DNA from: Melitaea cinxia
Taxonomy: Eukaryota > Arthropoda > Insecta > Lepidoptera > Nymphalidae
Length of the DNA stretch: 64,000 nucleotides
Assembly (NCBI RefSeq): GCF_905220565.1
Contig: NC_059422.1
Location: forward strand, 3,566,001-3,630,000
Reading direction: 5' to 3'
How positions within the stretch are numbered: the stretch's first letter is position 1; each line of letters starts with the position of its first letter. Of the stretch, positions 21,112-36,100 are shown piece after piece. The translations under genes were made by a program, and so were the position numbers. The notes below the pieces were generated by a model that made no database searches, was not told where the DNA came from, and worked only from the letters and a program-made list of their open reading frames with translations.

Positions 21112-24100
21112 CATGTAGAAATTTATTTAGTTATAACCTATGCCTACAGACAATATTAACATTCTGATGATGATAGAATGAATGACGTACCTCCTTTAAC
21201 GCCTGTAGCGCACCCTTGACATCATTCGAGCACCAAGTCGGCAGACAGAGTCGACCGACTGATTTATGAGGAGCACTGTTGAATCCTATCACTGGTTTGC
21301 TGAAAACAAAAAAAAAAAAGTTTAAAAAGTTTGATAAAATAGATAAAAAGACAAACATGCTGTATAAAGTCATATATTTAATTAATCAATAAACCATAAA
21401 AACATTTAGTTCAATTCAGAAAATATCTTGTTTCTAATACCTAAGGTAATTTGTTTCCGAATTGAATATATAATACCATAAATAAATAAATAAAATATAT
21501 TGAAAAAAAAATCATGCTAAACTTACGAGTCTATTAAAGAACTTTTTTTTTATATAAAACGGTCAAAAGCGTACAGCTCACCGGATGGTAAGTAGGGACA
21601 CGGTATTGAATACAAAGTATCGATACTGTACTCATGAGTAGTATCGATAAAAAATCGCACTCATAAAAGTATCGATACTTCTGGGTATCGAGTACAAACA
21701 TAAAAATTGACACTACTCGTTACCTAGTATCGAATGCAAAGTATCGAGTACAAAAGTATCGGTATCGAATGGAAATGTACTCGATACCACAAAGTATCGA
21801 TAATTTTCTTGTCCCTAATGGTAAGCGGTTATAGTAGCCTATAGACAGTTGCAACACTAGAAGCATCGAAAGCGCGTTGCCGACCCAATCCCCAATCCCC
21901 CCAGGAGCTCTGGTCACTCTACCACAGGAAAACAACACTGCCTTCAAGCAGCGGTTTTTATTATTATTTAGCGGTGATCTTCTGTAAGGTTCAAGGTAAT
22001 CGAGCAATCGAGCTGCTCCAGATTTAAGCAGGAAATTTCCTGCTGTACCCTATCTCGGATTGTAACAATTTATATAAACATTATGAAAAGGAATAATCTA
22101 TTTATATAAACTCTTCAGGTAACCAAATTTTATAACTCTTGCGCCTTTTTATATTAATTATTCCGAAGCAACACAGCACGTTAAGATTTCTAATTTATAT
22201 ACCAATAAAAACAGTCAAATTTGCAAACAGCAGTGTAATTAATTAATTACTGCTTGTATTTGACTGATTTTGTATGTAGTTTAGAAATTATATGCAATTA
22301 ATATTGTTTTATTTGCCAGTTTACTAATAGCACGGATAAAAACACCATAGCGGGTTAGCGACAAATTGCATCTCGCTTCATTGCTTCAGCCTGTAATATC
22401 CCACGGCTGGGCACAGGCCTCTTTCCCCATGTAGGAAAAGGATGAGAGCTTAATCCACCACGCTGCTTCACTGCGGGTTGGCGGATAAGTTCCCTACTAT
22501 GAGTAACAATCTCTATCAGGTGTACATGATAACAACCGGGACCGGAGGCATGTAGTAGTACATTTAGTAGTAATATAATATTTGAATAAACTTACTTCGC
22601 ATCTCTAACTCTAGAAGCTGCTAGAAGGAATGTCCCATCCCCACCACAAGGCACCACTACATCACACCAATTTATTAGTTCATCGTTGTATGTTAACCTG
22701 TAACCAAAAAAAAAACTATTTTTATGAAGCGTTTTATATGCGATCTTCTTTCATGCAAACCTTTTTAGAGGCCATATAAATGTTTGCTGTGGTCTGGACG
22801 TTTGTGCTTGTGTATTTTGTGGTCGTTTTTGCTTGTCAATACCTGAGTAAACACTTCTGGAGGCCGTTGAGTGTGAGGCATTTATTTATTTACTTTTGGG
22901 AAGTGTGAAGAAAAGGGAGGATCCTCCAACCAGACGGATGTTGCGTCTGGAGGGCTAACGCCCCGACGCTTGTTGTCGGGATCTTGTATATATACTTAAT
23001 CACTTTTAAAACTCTGATAGCGCGATGTAGCATAGGTCAGTTTTCTCTAATTAAGTAGTTTGTAGTCGTTCGTATTTCGCGCGATAGATGTCGCCACATA
23101 CTCATTTAATTGTAGCACTTAGGATGTACACTGAAAATAATCTAAAGCAAATTACTACTTTTTATTAATTTATATATTTTAAAAGTAAACGCAAAACTGA
23201 AACTGGATATTAAATATTTAAGCACATCCTTTTTTTATACTATTAATCATTGATATTAGTATCATATGTTATGAAACCATAGTTTTTTAATGCACTTTTA
23301 TCATTTTTTTAAAAATCATAAACAAGTTTTTTTTTTTAAAGCTCACCTCAACTGTGCTAAGAAATTATTGCAGTAGAGTTTGTCCTATCAAAGTACCATT
23401 TCAAATATTATTAACCGACTTCCAAAAAAGGAGGAGGTTCTCAATTCGACTGTATTTTTTTTTTTTTTTATGTATGTTACATCAGAACTTTTGACCGGGT
23501 AGACCGATTTCGACAAATTTTGTTTCAATCGAAAGGTGGTGTGTGCCAATTGGTCCCATTTAAATTTATTTGAAATCTAACAACTACTTTTCGAGTTATA
23601 TCTAATAATGCGTTTTTACTTGACGCTTTTTTCGTCGACCTACGTTGTATTATACCGCATAAATTTCTACTGGATGTACCGATTTTGATAATTCTTTTTT
23701 AGTTGGAAAGGGGATATCCCTAGTTTGGTACCGTGATAAGGAAACCAGGATCTGATGATGGGATCCCAGAGAAATCAAGGGAAACTCTCGATAATCCGTA
23801 ATTACTTTTTACTGGGTGTACCGATTTTGATAATTTTTAATTTAATCGAAAGCTGATGTTTATCATGTGGTCACATATAAATTTTATCGAGATCTGATAA
23901 CTACTTTTTGAGTAATCATTGATAACGCGTAGTTGCTTGACTTTTTTTCGTCGATCTACGTTGTGTTACTTGTCGATGTAATTGAAGTCGGTTTTTTTTT
24001 TTCGTTTGCGAGCAAACACAATTATTTTGACATATAATTTTATCAAATGAATCAATCAACTCACATTGATTTTATAATTATTGATATCAAATTGTTTTCA

Positions 24101-27100
24101 ATGCACAAAAATATTATTCTGCACGAATATCTTATCTTGTAGTCAGCGTAGAGTTTTAAGACAGCTAAATTACGTTCAGATACACGTCATTACGTATTAT
24201 TTAAAAAAAAAAGTCATACGTCCAAAATACTCTTTTAAGAGATCCTTCTCGTGCGAAACCAGGGTAAGCCGATATTATAGGATAATTTTTTTTTTTTTTT
24301 TACTTAATATCTACACAATACACACACGGTCGTCTGTTCCTAAAGTAAGCAACTTAATGCTTGTGTTATAGGTAATAGCCGACTGGTATAGCAACATTTT
24401 TTTTTTTTTCGATAAATATCCTTATAAATAATACATATATAAATAAATAATTATATTACACCCAGACTCGGGGTGGGAATCGAACCCACAAGCCTCGGAG
24501 CAGAAAGCAGAAATCTTTACGAAACTTTCAAACTATGACAAAGATATAAAATAATATTGTATTATAAAGATATAATATTATATAATTTTGCATGTCGCGA
24601 GATTGATGCCACCACAATACTAACCTATTAAAGCTAATTGACTACTACTTAACTAAACAAGTAATAGAAATTATTGTTTTTTATTTTGTAGTACTAATAG
24701 TCTAGAAAAATAATTTCATTTGTCTATTGGCTTGTTAACTGCGTAATGCAAAACCTGATGACATACAGCTTAAATTAAAAAAAAAAAAAAAAAAAACTAA
24801 ACTTCCAAATCCCACATGTGCAATATGACATCAATACTTTGAAGTACCTTAATAACAAAAATAGTCTTATCTCTCTGATAACGCATATTCAATAAACATC
24901 ACATTATACATATAAAACCTTTTTAACGATTTGCAGAAATTCCTTTTCAAGTCACTCGGTCAATATTTTTATACAAATCGTTAACCGATTTCGAGTTAAG
25001 AGTAACTGCAGTTTCTTACCGAATTCTTCTCATTATAGACTATATACCTTTGTCGTAGCTTCACATAAACTATAATTAACTTTATAAAACCTTTATAATT
25101 TTACTTTGTAAAATGTCGCTTCATAAGTGCTTTTGAAGCCTAATAGTCTGGGAGCCAGTGACAGATTTTCATGACCAAGTCCCTCCCAATCGAAAATTCG
25201 TAAAATGCATTTCCTAATATGTTCTAATGAAATAATTGACCGAATTTGTACTTGGCTTCTTGACCATAAAGTGATGTTAGATATTTGCTAAGTAAAATAT
25301 CCTTACCTACTAGCCATTTCAACTTGGAGTCCCATTTCCTTGAAACTCTTGGCTACGTTCTCCTCAAAGGCTTTTTGCTCACGGTGTGTATTGATTATAG
25401 CGTCGTAATCGGACCCTCGCTTCCTCAATATCCTCTCTAGTTCTGAATCTTCTATATAGTCGTGACTGTGTCTGAAAAAAGCATATAAGTCTGTAATTCT
25501 TGGCAGAAATTATACTTGAACGAAATGCTAATTTTGGTCAGGGCTCGTTTTTGCTACTTTTTCACGTCAGTTTTACGTTTTTTAGCGGGAGTACTGTCAA
25601 AATTTTTAGTGGGTGCATTAATAGTAGTCTTTCACGAAAGATATTATGCATACAAAACGAAAAATTTGACAAATGCATTCTCATAGAAAATGTTTAGAAA
25701 AATGGATCACACTCAACCAGACTAACTCGTTTGCGTATATTAATGGTTATTTTTTTTTTTCTTCTGCAACTTCTCGCACTTCGGTAATTTGCTAAAAAAT
25801 GCAGAATCATTTACGCCTACCATAAATATATATATGTATATACTTCTTTGTAAAAATAATGCTCTAAAACTGTATTAAACTGTAAAGTAAGTATATCCTA
25901 TTTGATTGGATATCAATATAAATACCCTTTTTCTTCTTTCTATATGGAAAACGAAGCCCAGCAGTGGGACATTACAAGTTCTTTCTCAAGAACACCTCAG
26001 TTCATAAAAACGGGAGGTACTGGACAGATCTAATATGAATCAATTCTCTTACTTTTCGTATTCGTATCTGGTGACCTTGGAAACGATGAGACATTTCTGC
26101 ATTTTGAGTCTTTGCTCGTTGGACGCATGCTGTCGTCGTGTTAGGCCTGATACCACTTCACCTAACTCCTTCTTTTGACGAAGACCTGGAAAAGAAATTA
26201 TCATTCAATGCATCTGCAAATACCGCATAAATGGACAAAGACCTCTACTTTTATTAAGAAGTCGAGAACGATTTAAGCTTCATTCCGCTCTCTTTATAGG
26301 AGAAAGTAACGTTAATCATTTAAGCCAATTCTTTATAAATATAGTATTAAAAGATGCCAGGAATATTTGAGAAACATATGACTTACATTTTTTTCTGTAA
26401 CTAAGACAAAATGAGTATCCATCTGATTGACAATGTTACATTGTTTTTAATGTCTTCATTATATATCGTGTAGTAAATAAAAAAATAGTAGCAGCTGCTT
26501 AGTTCTGATATAAAATTACAATGTAAATATTTTAATATAGTATTTATATATTAATACGTGATGCAAAACTTTGTACCCCTTTTTACGAAAATTACGCGGA
26601 CGGAGGAGTATGAAATTTCGCACACTTATAGTTTTAATTATGTATATAAACACATTAAATCAATAAAAAAAAAAAACATTCCACACACTTCCGTGTATTT
26701 TACCCACACCCACGCTTATTACTTACTCTTTTTTTTTTACTCTTTTGTTTATTGTTGAAGTCTGTGGTCAAATTGAGAATAGATTATTTTTAATGATGGT
26801 CGAATTTCGACCAATGGGCGACCACTAGTCAGATTAAAATAGCCTTCAAATAAAATAATGACAAATCTTTAGGTACAGTTTATTTTATTTTTATTTTTTA
26901 TATCACTAGGTCGGCAAACAAGCGTACGGCTCACCTGATAGTAAGAGATTACCGTATCTTATAGACGCCTGTAACACCAGAAGCATCGCAAGCGCGTCGC
27001 CGACCCAATCCCCAATCCCCCCCGGAGGACATACGAAAGTTATGGCTCTACAATTTGTATAACGAAATTGTTTTTATTAAAACGTGTATGGGAAAAATCT

Positions 27101-30100
27101 GGATAATCTCGTTACATTTAAACCACTACTATTTAAGAATAACGAGATTTCTTCTTGCGTCATGGGTTCAAAATCACAAAGCAAAGGAACCACTATAGAA
27201 ACACAAATCACAGTTATATTTAATATCCTCTCCATTGTACTTATACTGCATTAATTAAAGCTTAAGAGTTTGTTTGTTTGTACAGGTATCTTATACAGGG
27301 ATTACTGGTTCGAATTGAACAATTTGATTTTTGTATCCTATTTGCCGAGGAGACATTACGTAAGCGATATTTTAGTAAGTTTTTCTTCCAAATACGCGGG
27401 CAAAGCCATGGGGCTCAGCTTGTTAGACAAATGATGTTATCGACGTAAACGTTTATTTATCTTTAATGATAATCACGGAAAGTCCTTGAAATTTTCGAAT
27501 GCAATTCTAATACGTCACGTTTATCTAATCTATACAAATAAATAAAATTGGAGTGCCTTTTTATGATATTATCTGTTTGTAATATTAAAATAACCATCAC
27601 ATCAGATCACAGCAGCCTTTCGCTGTCCACTACTGGACATAGGCCTGGACAAGTTCACGCCAAAAATGGCGTGAACTCATGTGTGTTGCCAATAGTCACC
27701 ACGATGGGCAGGCGGGTTGGTGACCGCAGGGCTGGCATGGTCTGTGTATTTCAAAGCCAGCAGTTGGATGGTTATCCCGCCATTAAAATAACCGCTTTTT
27801 ACTAAATGCGTATACTAGATTGATCAAAAAAGGACTATTTTTTTTTTCTTAACGATACTGTGAAAAGATCATTTATGATGATAAAAAAAGATTATTGATA
27901 AAGTTTGAGCCCTTAATAGGACTTAAGGTTTTAAAAATTATCGCATTTTTTACTCAAAACTCGTCAATTATCAACCTGAAAAATTTTGAGGGATGCGTAT
28001 TCTTAAAAGAAATTAAATTTCCTTGAAATAACCTTTATTACTTTTAGTGAATTTATGTAAAACAAGTGGTTTTCTTGTAATCGTGCCTTAAACATTGATT
28101 TATTTTTTCAATTTTGCGTTTCGATTTTGTATTTGTGTAACTACCAGAAATATCCATATTTTTATGGTTCAAAATAACTTATTTTCAAAGGAATAGTAAT
28201 ACTCTACAAAAAAAGTGTCTTTAATTAAATTCACTTCTTCCAAAGTTATTCGACGTTCAAGTTAAATTCAAAAGTAATTTAATCGTATTTCTCGCGATCA
28301 ATCAATTAATATACAATAAATCAGTCACATAGAAACAGTATTTTAAACCTATTTTGTGCGTCAATACACGCAATTAAGACACTTATAAGCGAAATCTTCC
28401 AAAACTCTGTCCTATATAATCAGTATCACGCAGATGACTCACAATACATTATATAACATACTAGCCGACCCGTGCCCACTTCGTTGGGCGTTAATTATTA
28501 TTATATTAACCACACTACAACCACACACTTTAAAGAACAAATTTTATAGCACTTCAATAAATAAAATGTTGCTCCAACGCCATCTATCAAAAATCGAAAA
28601 AACGTCGTCGATAGAGTAAGACTAAATTAATAACGTCGAAAGACTAATAAATTGTTTTCTAATAGCGATAGATGGCGCTAGTTTATTTAACATTTTGATA
28701 TTATATTTTAATCTTTTTCTTATTTGCCGAATTTTTTTATTCAATTACAATGAAATATAGCCTATGTCACTCCTAAATAGTGTAGCTTTCTGTTAGTGAA
28801 AGAATTTTCATGATCGGTTCAGTATTTGCGAAGATTACCCCCTACATACAAACAAAGTTATAAACTTTGTCTCTTTATAATATTAGTTTAGATCTAGCGA
28901 CTGATTAGACGTACGTTCCCTCTCTTCTCAACTCCGAAATAACTGCACCAAATTTTTACTATCAGAAAAAGTACATGTGTATTGTCGTACGAAGTTCAAA
29001 AAAAACAAAAAGCAAAACGCATATCTTCAATCACACAATCAAATACTCGTGCATTAAAACCGGATAATAACTAAAACAATAACGTCAATAACAATAGTAC
29101 TCGAATGATAAGAATCGACCTAATAACCGCATCTCACTTGCATCAAAAGACGGTATCTTTCCATTGCTATATTTAGCAAACTCCGGAATGAATCGGTTCC
29201 AGTTCACACAGAGGGCGAAGGGTATGGAGATAAATACTGACAAACGTTTGAACGCATCGAGTAAAAAAACAATTGCAAATTATTTTTATCAGCCCGTATA
29301 GATTAACACACAAATACATAATAATTTTGTTTGCTCGCAAACGAAAAAGAATCGACTTCAATAAGTAATACAACGTAAGTAGACAAACCGCATAAGAGCA
29401 GCGTGGTGGATTAAGCTCTGATCCTTCTCCTACATGGAGAAAGAGGCCTATGCCCAGAAGTGGGATATTACTGCCAGAAAAGCGTAGCGTAAGACGAAAA
29501 AATAATGAAATAAATGCGCTTTATCAAAGATTACTCAAAAATTAGTCATCCTTATTTGGATGTCGGTTAAAAATAATAAATAAATAAAACATAAATCCAA
29601 ATTTGATGAAGAGCTCAAAACCTAGAGCAGCCCGAATTGGAAAGTGCCTCAACTATACAGAAGATCAATTTCAAGCATTTGGAACGGTGGCAACAAAGCA
29701 GGTAGACCTTTTAAATAAACCCTTTAAACAAAAACGACAAGCCCATCTATCAACAAGGCTCTGAATTTTTGGATACAATCTTCCGAAGATGTATAACTAC
29801 TCCAAGTTCTGAGTAGTTTGATGGACCAGATAGATAAATAAATAAATAAAGAAATATATATATAATTGAGGTAGGACAAAGCAAGAAATATCTCAGTCAA
29901 AATCTGAAGCAGTCTTACTGAGGAATTACCCCATTCTTACCAAACACCACTATCTAATAATACTGTCCTTATACAGGGTGTCCGGTAAAGAGTACGACAA
30001 AAAAAAGGGGGAGGTAGATGAAAGGCTGACCTACAACATATTAAAAAATAGCCCTAGTAAAAGTTTCACCGTTTTTAAGATATTAATTTTTTTGTACTTT

Positions 30101-33100
30101 TTTGGAAAAAGACATTTTCTTATCTTTTTTTTGTTGCTGTGCCTAAAAAACACTACATATTGTTTTTATTTTTATGTCAAATACTCTCAAGCGGTTGATT
30201 TATTATTTCATATATCATTTTCGGTAGACACAGTCATGGAACGTCGACAAAAGGAATTAATACTTTGTATTTTAGTTTTTGAAAATTGATTTACTCAACT
30301 TTGGTCTCCAGCCCTGAAAAAAAAATGTACTAGACTGCTACTGCCTATTGTAGAAATAAATTACCTGTTTTATTCGGAATTTAGAAAGGTATAACAATCG
30401 TACCTATTTTCAAAAGTAAAAAAGTTAGAGCATTTTTACTGCCGTAAGGGAGAGTTTACGAATAACGAGTAAATTTGATCAATAATTTAATTTCAATGTT
30501 TAGCAGTGTTATTACTGAAAACTTAAGTCAATTTAAGATTTCTTTGAGATTTAAGATAACATTTAATGTATTTTTGTTATTTTCGGTATTAAAAGTAATG
30601 AATTAAACGGTATATTACTCAAATGAATCAGTGCGCAGTGAATGTGCTCAAAAGAGTTTAGGTAACTAAAAGAAAAGTTAAATAAAACACACATTTAAGA
30701 CAGGCAAACACTTTATAACAAATACTAAATATCAGTAACATTTAATAAGTGTTCAAATTGGTGGCCCCCACACTGATACAGACTCTGCACCTTTTTAAAA
30801 ATTGTCGTTTTAATTTTCTAAGATTTAATGTTGAAATTTCTTGAGCAGCTGTAAATATTTGCTCATAAGTGCTCTTCGTTCTGTTTGTTTTATTATAAAT
30901 TTTATCTTTTAAGCAGCCCCAGTAAAAAAAAACAAGGGGATTTAGGGGGCGATCGTGGGGGCCACTCTATTGCGCCCGATCGGCCAATCCATCGGCGTGG
31001 GTACTATTGATCTAAATGTGTTCTCACTTGACGGCCGTAGTGTGCAGGGCAGCCATCGTGTTGGTACCACAACGTACGCCGCAACTCCAGCGAGACGTCT
31101 TCGTGTGAGCAAATATTTACAGCTGCTCAAGAAATTTCAACATTAAATCTTAGAAAATTAAAACGACAATTTTTAAAAAGGTGCAGAGTCTGTATCAGTG
31201 TGGGGGCCACCAATTTGAACAATTATTAAATGTTACTGATATTTAGTATTTGTTATAAAGTGTTTGCCTGTCTTAAATGTGTGTTTTATTTAACTTTTCT
31301 TTTAGTTACCTAAACTCTTTTGAGCACATTCACTGCGCACTGATTCATTTGAGTAATATACCGTTTAATTCATTACTTTTAATACCGAAAATAACAAAAA
31401 TACATTAAATGTTATCTTAAATCTCAAAGAAATCTTAAATTGACTTAAGTTTTCAGTAATAACACTGCTAAACATTGAAATTAAATTATTGATCAAATTT
31501 ACTCGTTATTCGTAAACTCTCCCTTACGGCAGTAAAAATGCTCTAACTTTTTTACTTTTGAAAATAGGTACGATTGTTATACCTTTCTAAATTCCGAATA
31601 AAACAGGTAATTTATTTCTACAATAGGCAGTAGCAGTCTAGTACATTTTTTTTTCAGGGCTGGAGACCAAAGTTGAGTAAATCAATTTTCAAAAACTAAA
31701 ATACAAAGTATTAATTCCTTTTGTCGACGTTCCATGACTGTGTCTACCGAAAATGATATATGAAATAATAAATCAACCGCTTGAGAGTATTTGACATAAA
31801 AATAAAAACAATATGTAGTGTTTTTTAGGCACAGCAACAAAAAAAAGATAAGAAAATGTCTTTTTCCAAAAAAGTACAAAAAAATTAATATCTTAAAAAC
31901 GGTGAAACTTTTACTAGGGCTATTTTTTAATATGTTGTAGGTCAGCCTTTCATCTACCTCCCCCTTTTTTTTGTCGTACTCTTTACCGGACACCCTGTAT
32001 AGATCACAGAAAAAATTGATTAAAAATGTTATTGTACTGCACGTCAAAACGTAACAGCAAATCATTTTGTTTGCTACCAATTCTTGCGTTAATTGGGTCC
32101 ATGGCCAACTTCGTCTATTAAAATTTATAGAATTACGTATTTCTACTAGCTGTGCCCGACTTCATCCGCGTGGAATTTTATAAAATAGTTATTGTTTAGT
32201 TCGCAGTCCATATTACATTAGCTATCTGCCAGTAGAAGTCTCGTCAAAATCGGCCCAACCGTTTCAGAGATTAGCCAGAACAAACAGACAGACAAAAATC
32301 TTGAAAAATGCTATTTTTGTATATGTACCGTGTATACATCCATATGCATTTAGTTAAAAACGGCTATTTTAATATTACAAACGGACACTCCAATTTTTTT
32401 TATTTATTAATTTTATTTGCTTAATTTACACGAAGCTACTCAGAGGATGCGTTAGACTATGGTTTGGGACTTTGTGCCCCAGTCGCGTGTCCAAATTTTG
32501 TGCTCTACATCGAAACTTCTTTTATATTTTTAACCGACTTCAAAAAAAGGAGGAGGTTACTCAATTCGACCGTATATATATATATTTTAATGTATGTTCG
32601 GGGACAACTCCGTCGTTTATGAACCGATTTTGATAATTCTTTTTTTGTTGGAAAGGAGATATCTCTAGTTTGGTACCATGCTAAGGAAACCAGGATCTGA
32701 TGATGGAATCTCAGAGAAATCGAGGGTAACTCTCAAAAATCCGCATAACTTTATACTGGGTTACCGATTTTGATGATTTTTAATTTAATCGAGAGCCGAT
32801 GTTTATCATGTGGGTCACATTTAAATTTCATCGAGATTTGGTTACAACTTTTGGAGTAATCTTTGATAATACGTATTTACTTGACTAATTATTCGTCTAC
32901 CTACGTTGTATTACTTGTCGATATAATTGAAGTCGGTTTTTCTTCGTTTGCCTGCAAACACGATTTTTTCGATTAATTTTTTTTGTCGAAATCGGTCCAC
33001 CCAGTCAAAAGTTCTGAAGTAACATACATAAAAAAGATACAATCGAATTGAGAACCTCCTCCTTTTTTGGAAGTCGGTTAAAAAGTATTCCATTTTGACG

Positions 33101-36100
33101 ACGCGTTGGCGCAGCGGTCACAACACTAGTTCGATCTGGCTGGTTCGATCCCCGCTCACGACAGACATTTGTATTGGCCATATAGATGTTTGTCGTGTTC
33201 TGGGCGTTTGTGCTTGTGTATTGTATGTTTCCAGACCCCGACACAGAAGAAAATCCTACTGCGGGCCGTTGAGTGTGAAGCGTTTATTATTTATTTATTA
33301 TTATAGATACTCATATGTATTACTTCGTATTAATAACGTTATTAATAATTCTTATTAAAAAAAGTCCTTGTTCCACTTCTTAGAGATAAAATATTTTCAA
33401 TAAAAGCTTAATCGCAAAAATATATAACTAAATAATCCAAACTCTTCGTCCTGTAATGTTACTGTATATACATGTATTATGCAATCAGAAATAAATAAAT
33501 AAAAAGACAAATAAGTGACTAGATGACTTCGTGTTTGCACTCATTCACTTCGTGTATTTTATCAAACCGATAAAATGAACATATTATAAAGACAAGTTCA
33601 AGGTTTACACATATAAGTACTAAATTTTTAATATTTAATAATTTATACTAAACCTATTTTATGATTTTAACGGCACTTTTTAGTCTTTAAACATTGTGGT
33701 ATTTTGTAACGCGGTCGACGTATATCGACTCCATTTTTTTTATATATGTTACGTCAGAACTTTTGACTGGTTGGACCTATTTTGATGGTGCGTTGTGACC
33801 CCATTTAGATTAATCAAGATCTGACAAGTGGTGTTTGAGTTATCGCTAATAATTTTTATTTACTTGACTATTTTTTCAGCGATCTACGTTGTATTTATAC
33901 CTCATAAATTTTTACTGAATGTATCAATTTAGATGATGCTTTTTTTAAATGAAAGCTAGTACTTGTCACACAGTACCATTTATTGATTCCATTAATTAGA
34001 TCGAATGTAGGTACTTTTTAAGAAACGAACGAAAAATTTGCCAAATAATCCGTGTTTACTAGGCAAAGTTTTCGTGTTCCTATATTAAAAGTAAAGCAAA
34101 TATGGGTAGTTAAAATCATTTTGTACTACTAGTTAATACTACTTGCACATTAAAATGTGCAGCTTTGAAAGACTACCCGCGTCTTACTTCAAGAAACACG
34201 TGTTTTCTTATCGCTTCATTTGTGCGCGCTAAATAGAAATAATTTCGAGATTACGATATTAATTTATTTTTTTTAGCAAACTCAAATTAATTAAATAATT
34301 TGAGTTTGCTAAAAAAAAAATAAAAAAAAATTAAAAAGTAAATTCTGAAAACTAAAAAATGTTATGGTATGATATACACAGTAAGAATTTATAGTAAAGA
34401 CTTAGGCCGGATTGCTATATATTTTCAAAAGAATATTTAACGAACCGTTCCGTTCCACACGACATGTTCGAAATGAAACAAGCAATACGTAAAACGAATC
34501 GTTTTATGAATATAGGAACAGGGCCTTTACTTGACCGTATCTCTTTCTACACCCACATCCCTACAATGTAGTTACCTAATATGAACCTACCACACACATA
34601 CAAGAATAATTAAAGTTTTTAGTAAATTAGCGACTCGCCCCGGCTCCGTACAGGTGCAACGCTGATATTAAATATAAAATAAATATTTGCAATGTAAGCA
34701 CAAAAAAATGTGTTTCTTTACGACATCACATTAGAAACCTCTAAAACTATCAGTGTTCCTCTACTATATAATGCATGTATTATACATATAAACCTTTCAC
34801 TAGAATCAATTTATTTACTAAAGAAAACCACATCAAAATCCGTTGCGTAGTTTTAAAGATCAAAGCATACAGACATGCGACTTTGTTTTATACTATATAA
34901 TGATAATCACTTCCATGTTTGAGTTCTTTATTATGTGTTCATTTACAAATGTCTAAACAAAATACGAAAACAATTACATATCGATCAGATAATTTCCCCG
35001 ATTAGTTAAAAAAAAAAACAAATAACTAAAACAAAACAACATCAAACCAATAATATAAAAACAATTATTCAAATACGCAATTCTATTAAAATGTAGATGA
35101 TCAGGCCGTATATCGTGCGAATTTCTTACGAGTTTGATAAGATATCTGTTCGGGCCTTCAATTTAATTTATGAGAAAGACTATTATTACTAAAAATACGC
35201 ATATAGTCATTATGATTATACATTCGAAATTAAACAATTCAGACATTTCTAAAAGATGTTATGACAATAATTGATTGTGCTATCTGTACAGATAACTTAA
35301 TTTTTATTCAGTAGATGTAAGTAATATTATAACAATCGTCGGTATATTAATTAAATAAATAATATAATGAGTATTGGGTCTCGGCAAGTGAAACGATCCG
35401 GGAAAGGCATAATATTTCGCATTTTATTAAACTAGCAGTACCCGTGCGAATATTTCGCACTAAATAAGTAAAAAATTTACCGACTGTTAATCACGTTGAC
35501 GTTGTTTCCAAATTAAAGCCGTCATATATATAACTAATTAATTAATTTTCAAAAACAAAAGCAATTATAATTTTTTTAGTGGATGCCGGTAGAACAAGCA
35601 ATTATCTATAAAATGATATATAAATTTATGTGGCGTAATTGTTTTTTTTTTTCTAAAAAAGGAGGCAAACATCTTAATCTTAGCGTATTAATATATATGA
35701 TGATTAAACATTTTAATCACTTAGTTATTTTGTTTGTTATATTGGTTTATTTTTAAGTCGATGACCTTAACAAAATGATAAGCCTTGGCTGTTTGGAAAA
35801 CTTGTTGACATAGGTGTGCAACCGCTTTGGGATAACGATGCATGTAAACACGGCGCCTAAACACCGGGGTCCCGATTGAAAGGAATATTTGTATCTGTAC
35901 AATTATTTGTTTTCGAGATGGATGATATATTCTAGTATGTGTAACGATCGCTATCAGGTGCATATGATAACAACCGGGACCGAGAGCTTAAAATACTCTC
36001 CGATGTACGGTAGGGTGACCCACAAGGACAGAAATCCAAACCGGAAGTAAATCCATCCCGAGCGGGAAACGAACCCGCAAACCGCCGGTATTTATGCGGC

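Noticed and set aside
29978..32080. Two matching frames of 103 and 132 codons
   Set aside because: They are the two inverted arms of the foldback transposon, starting in its terminal sequence; not genes.
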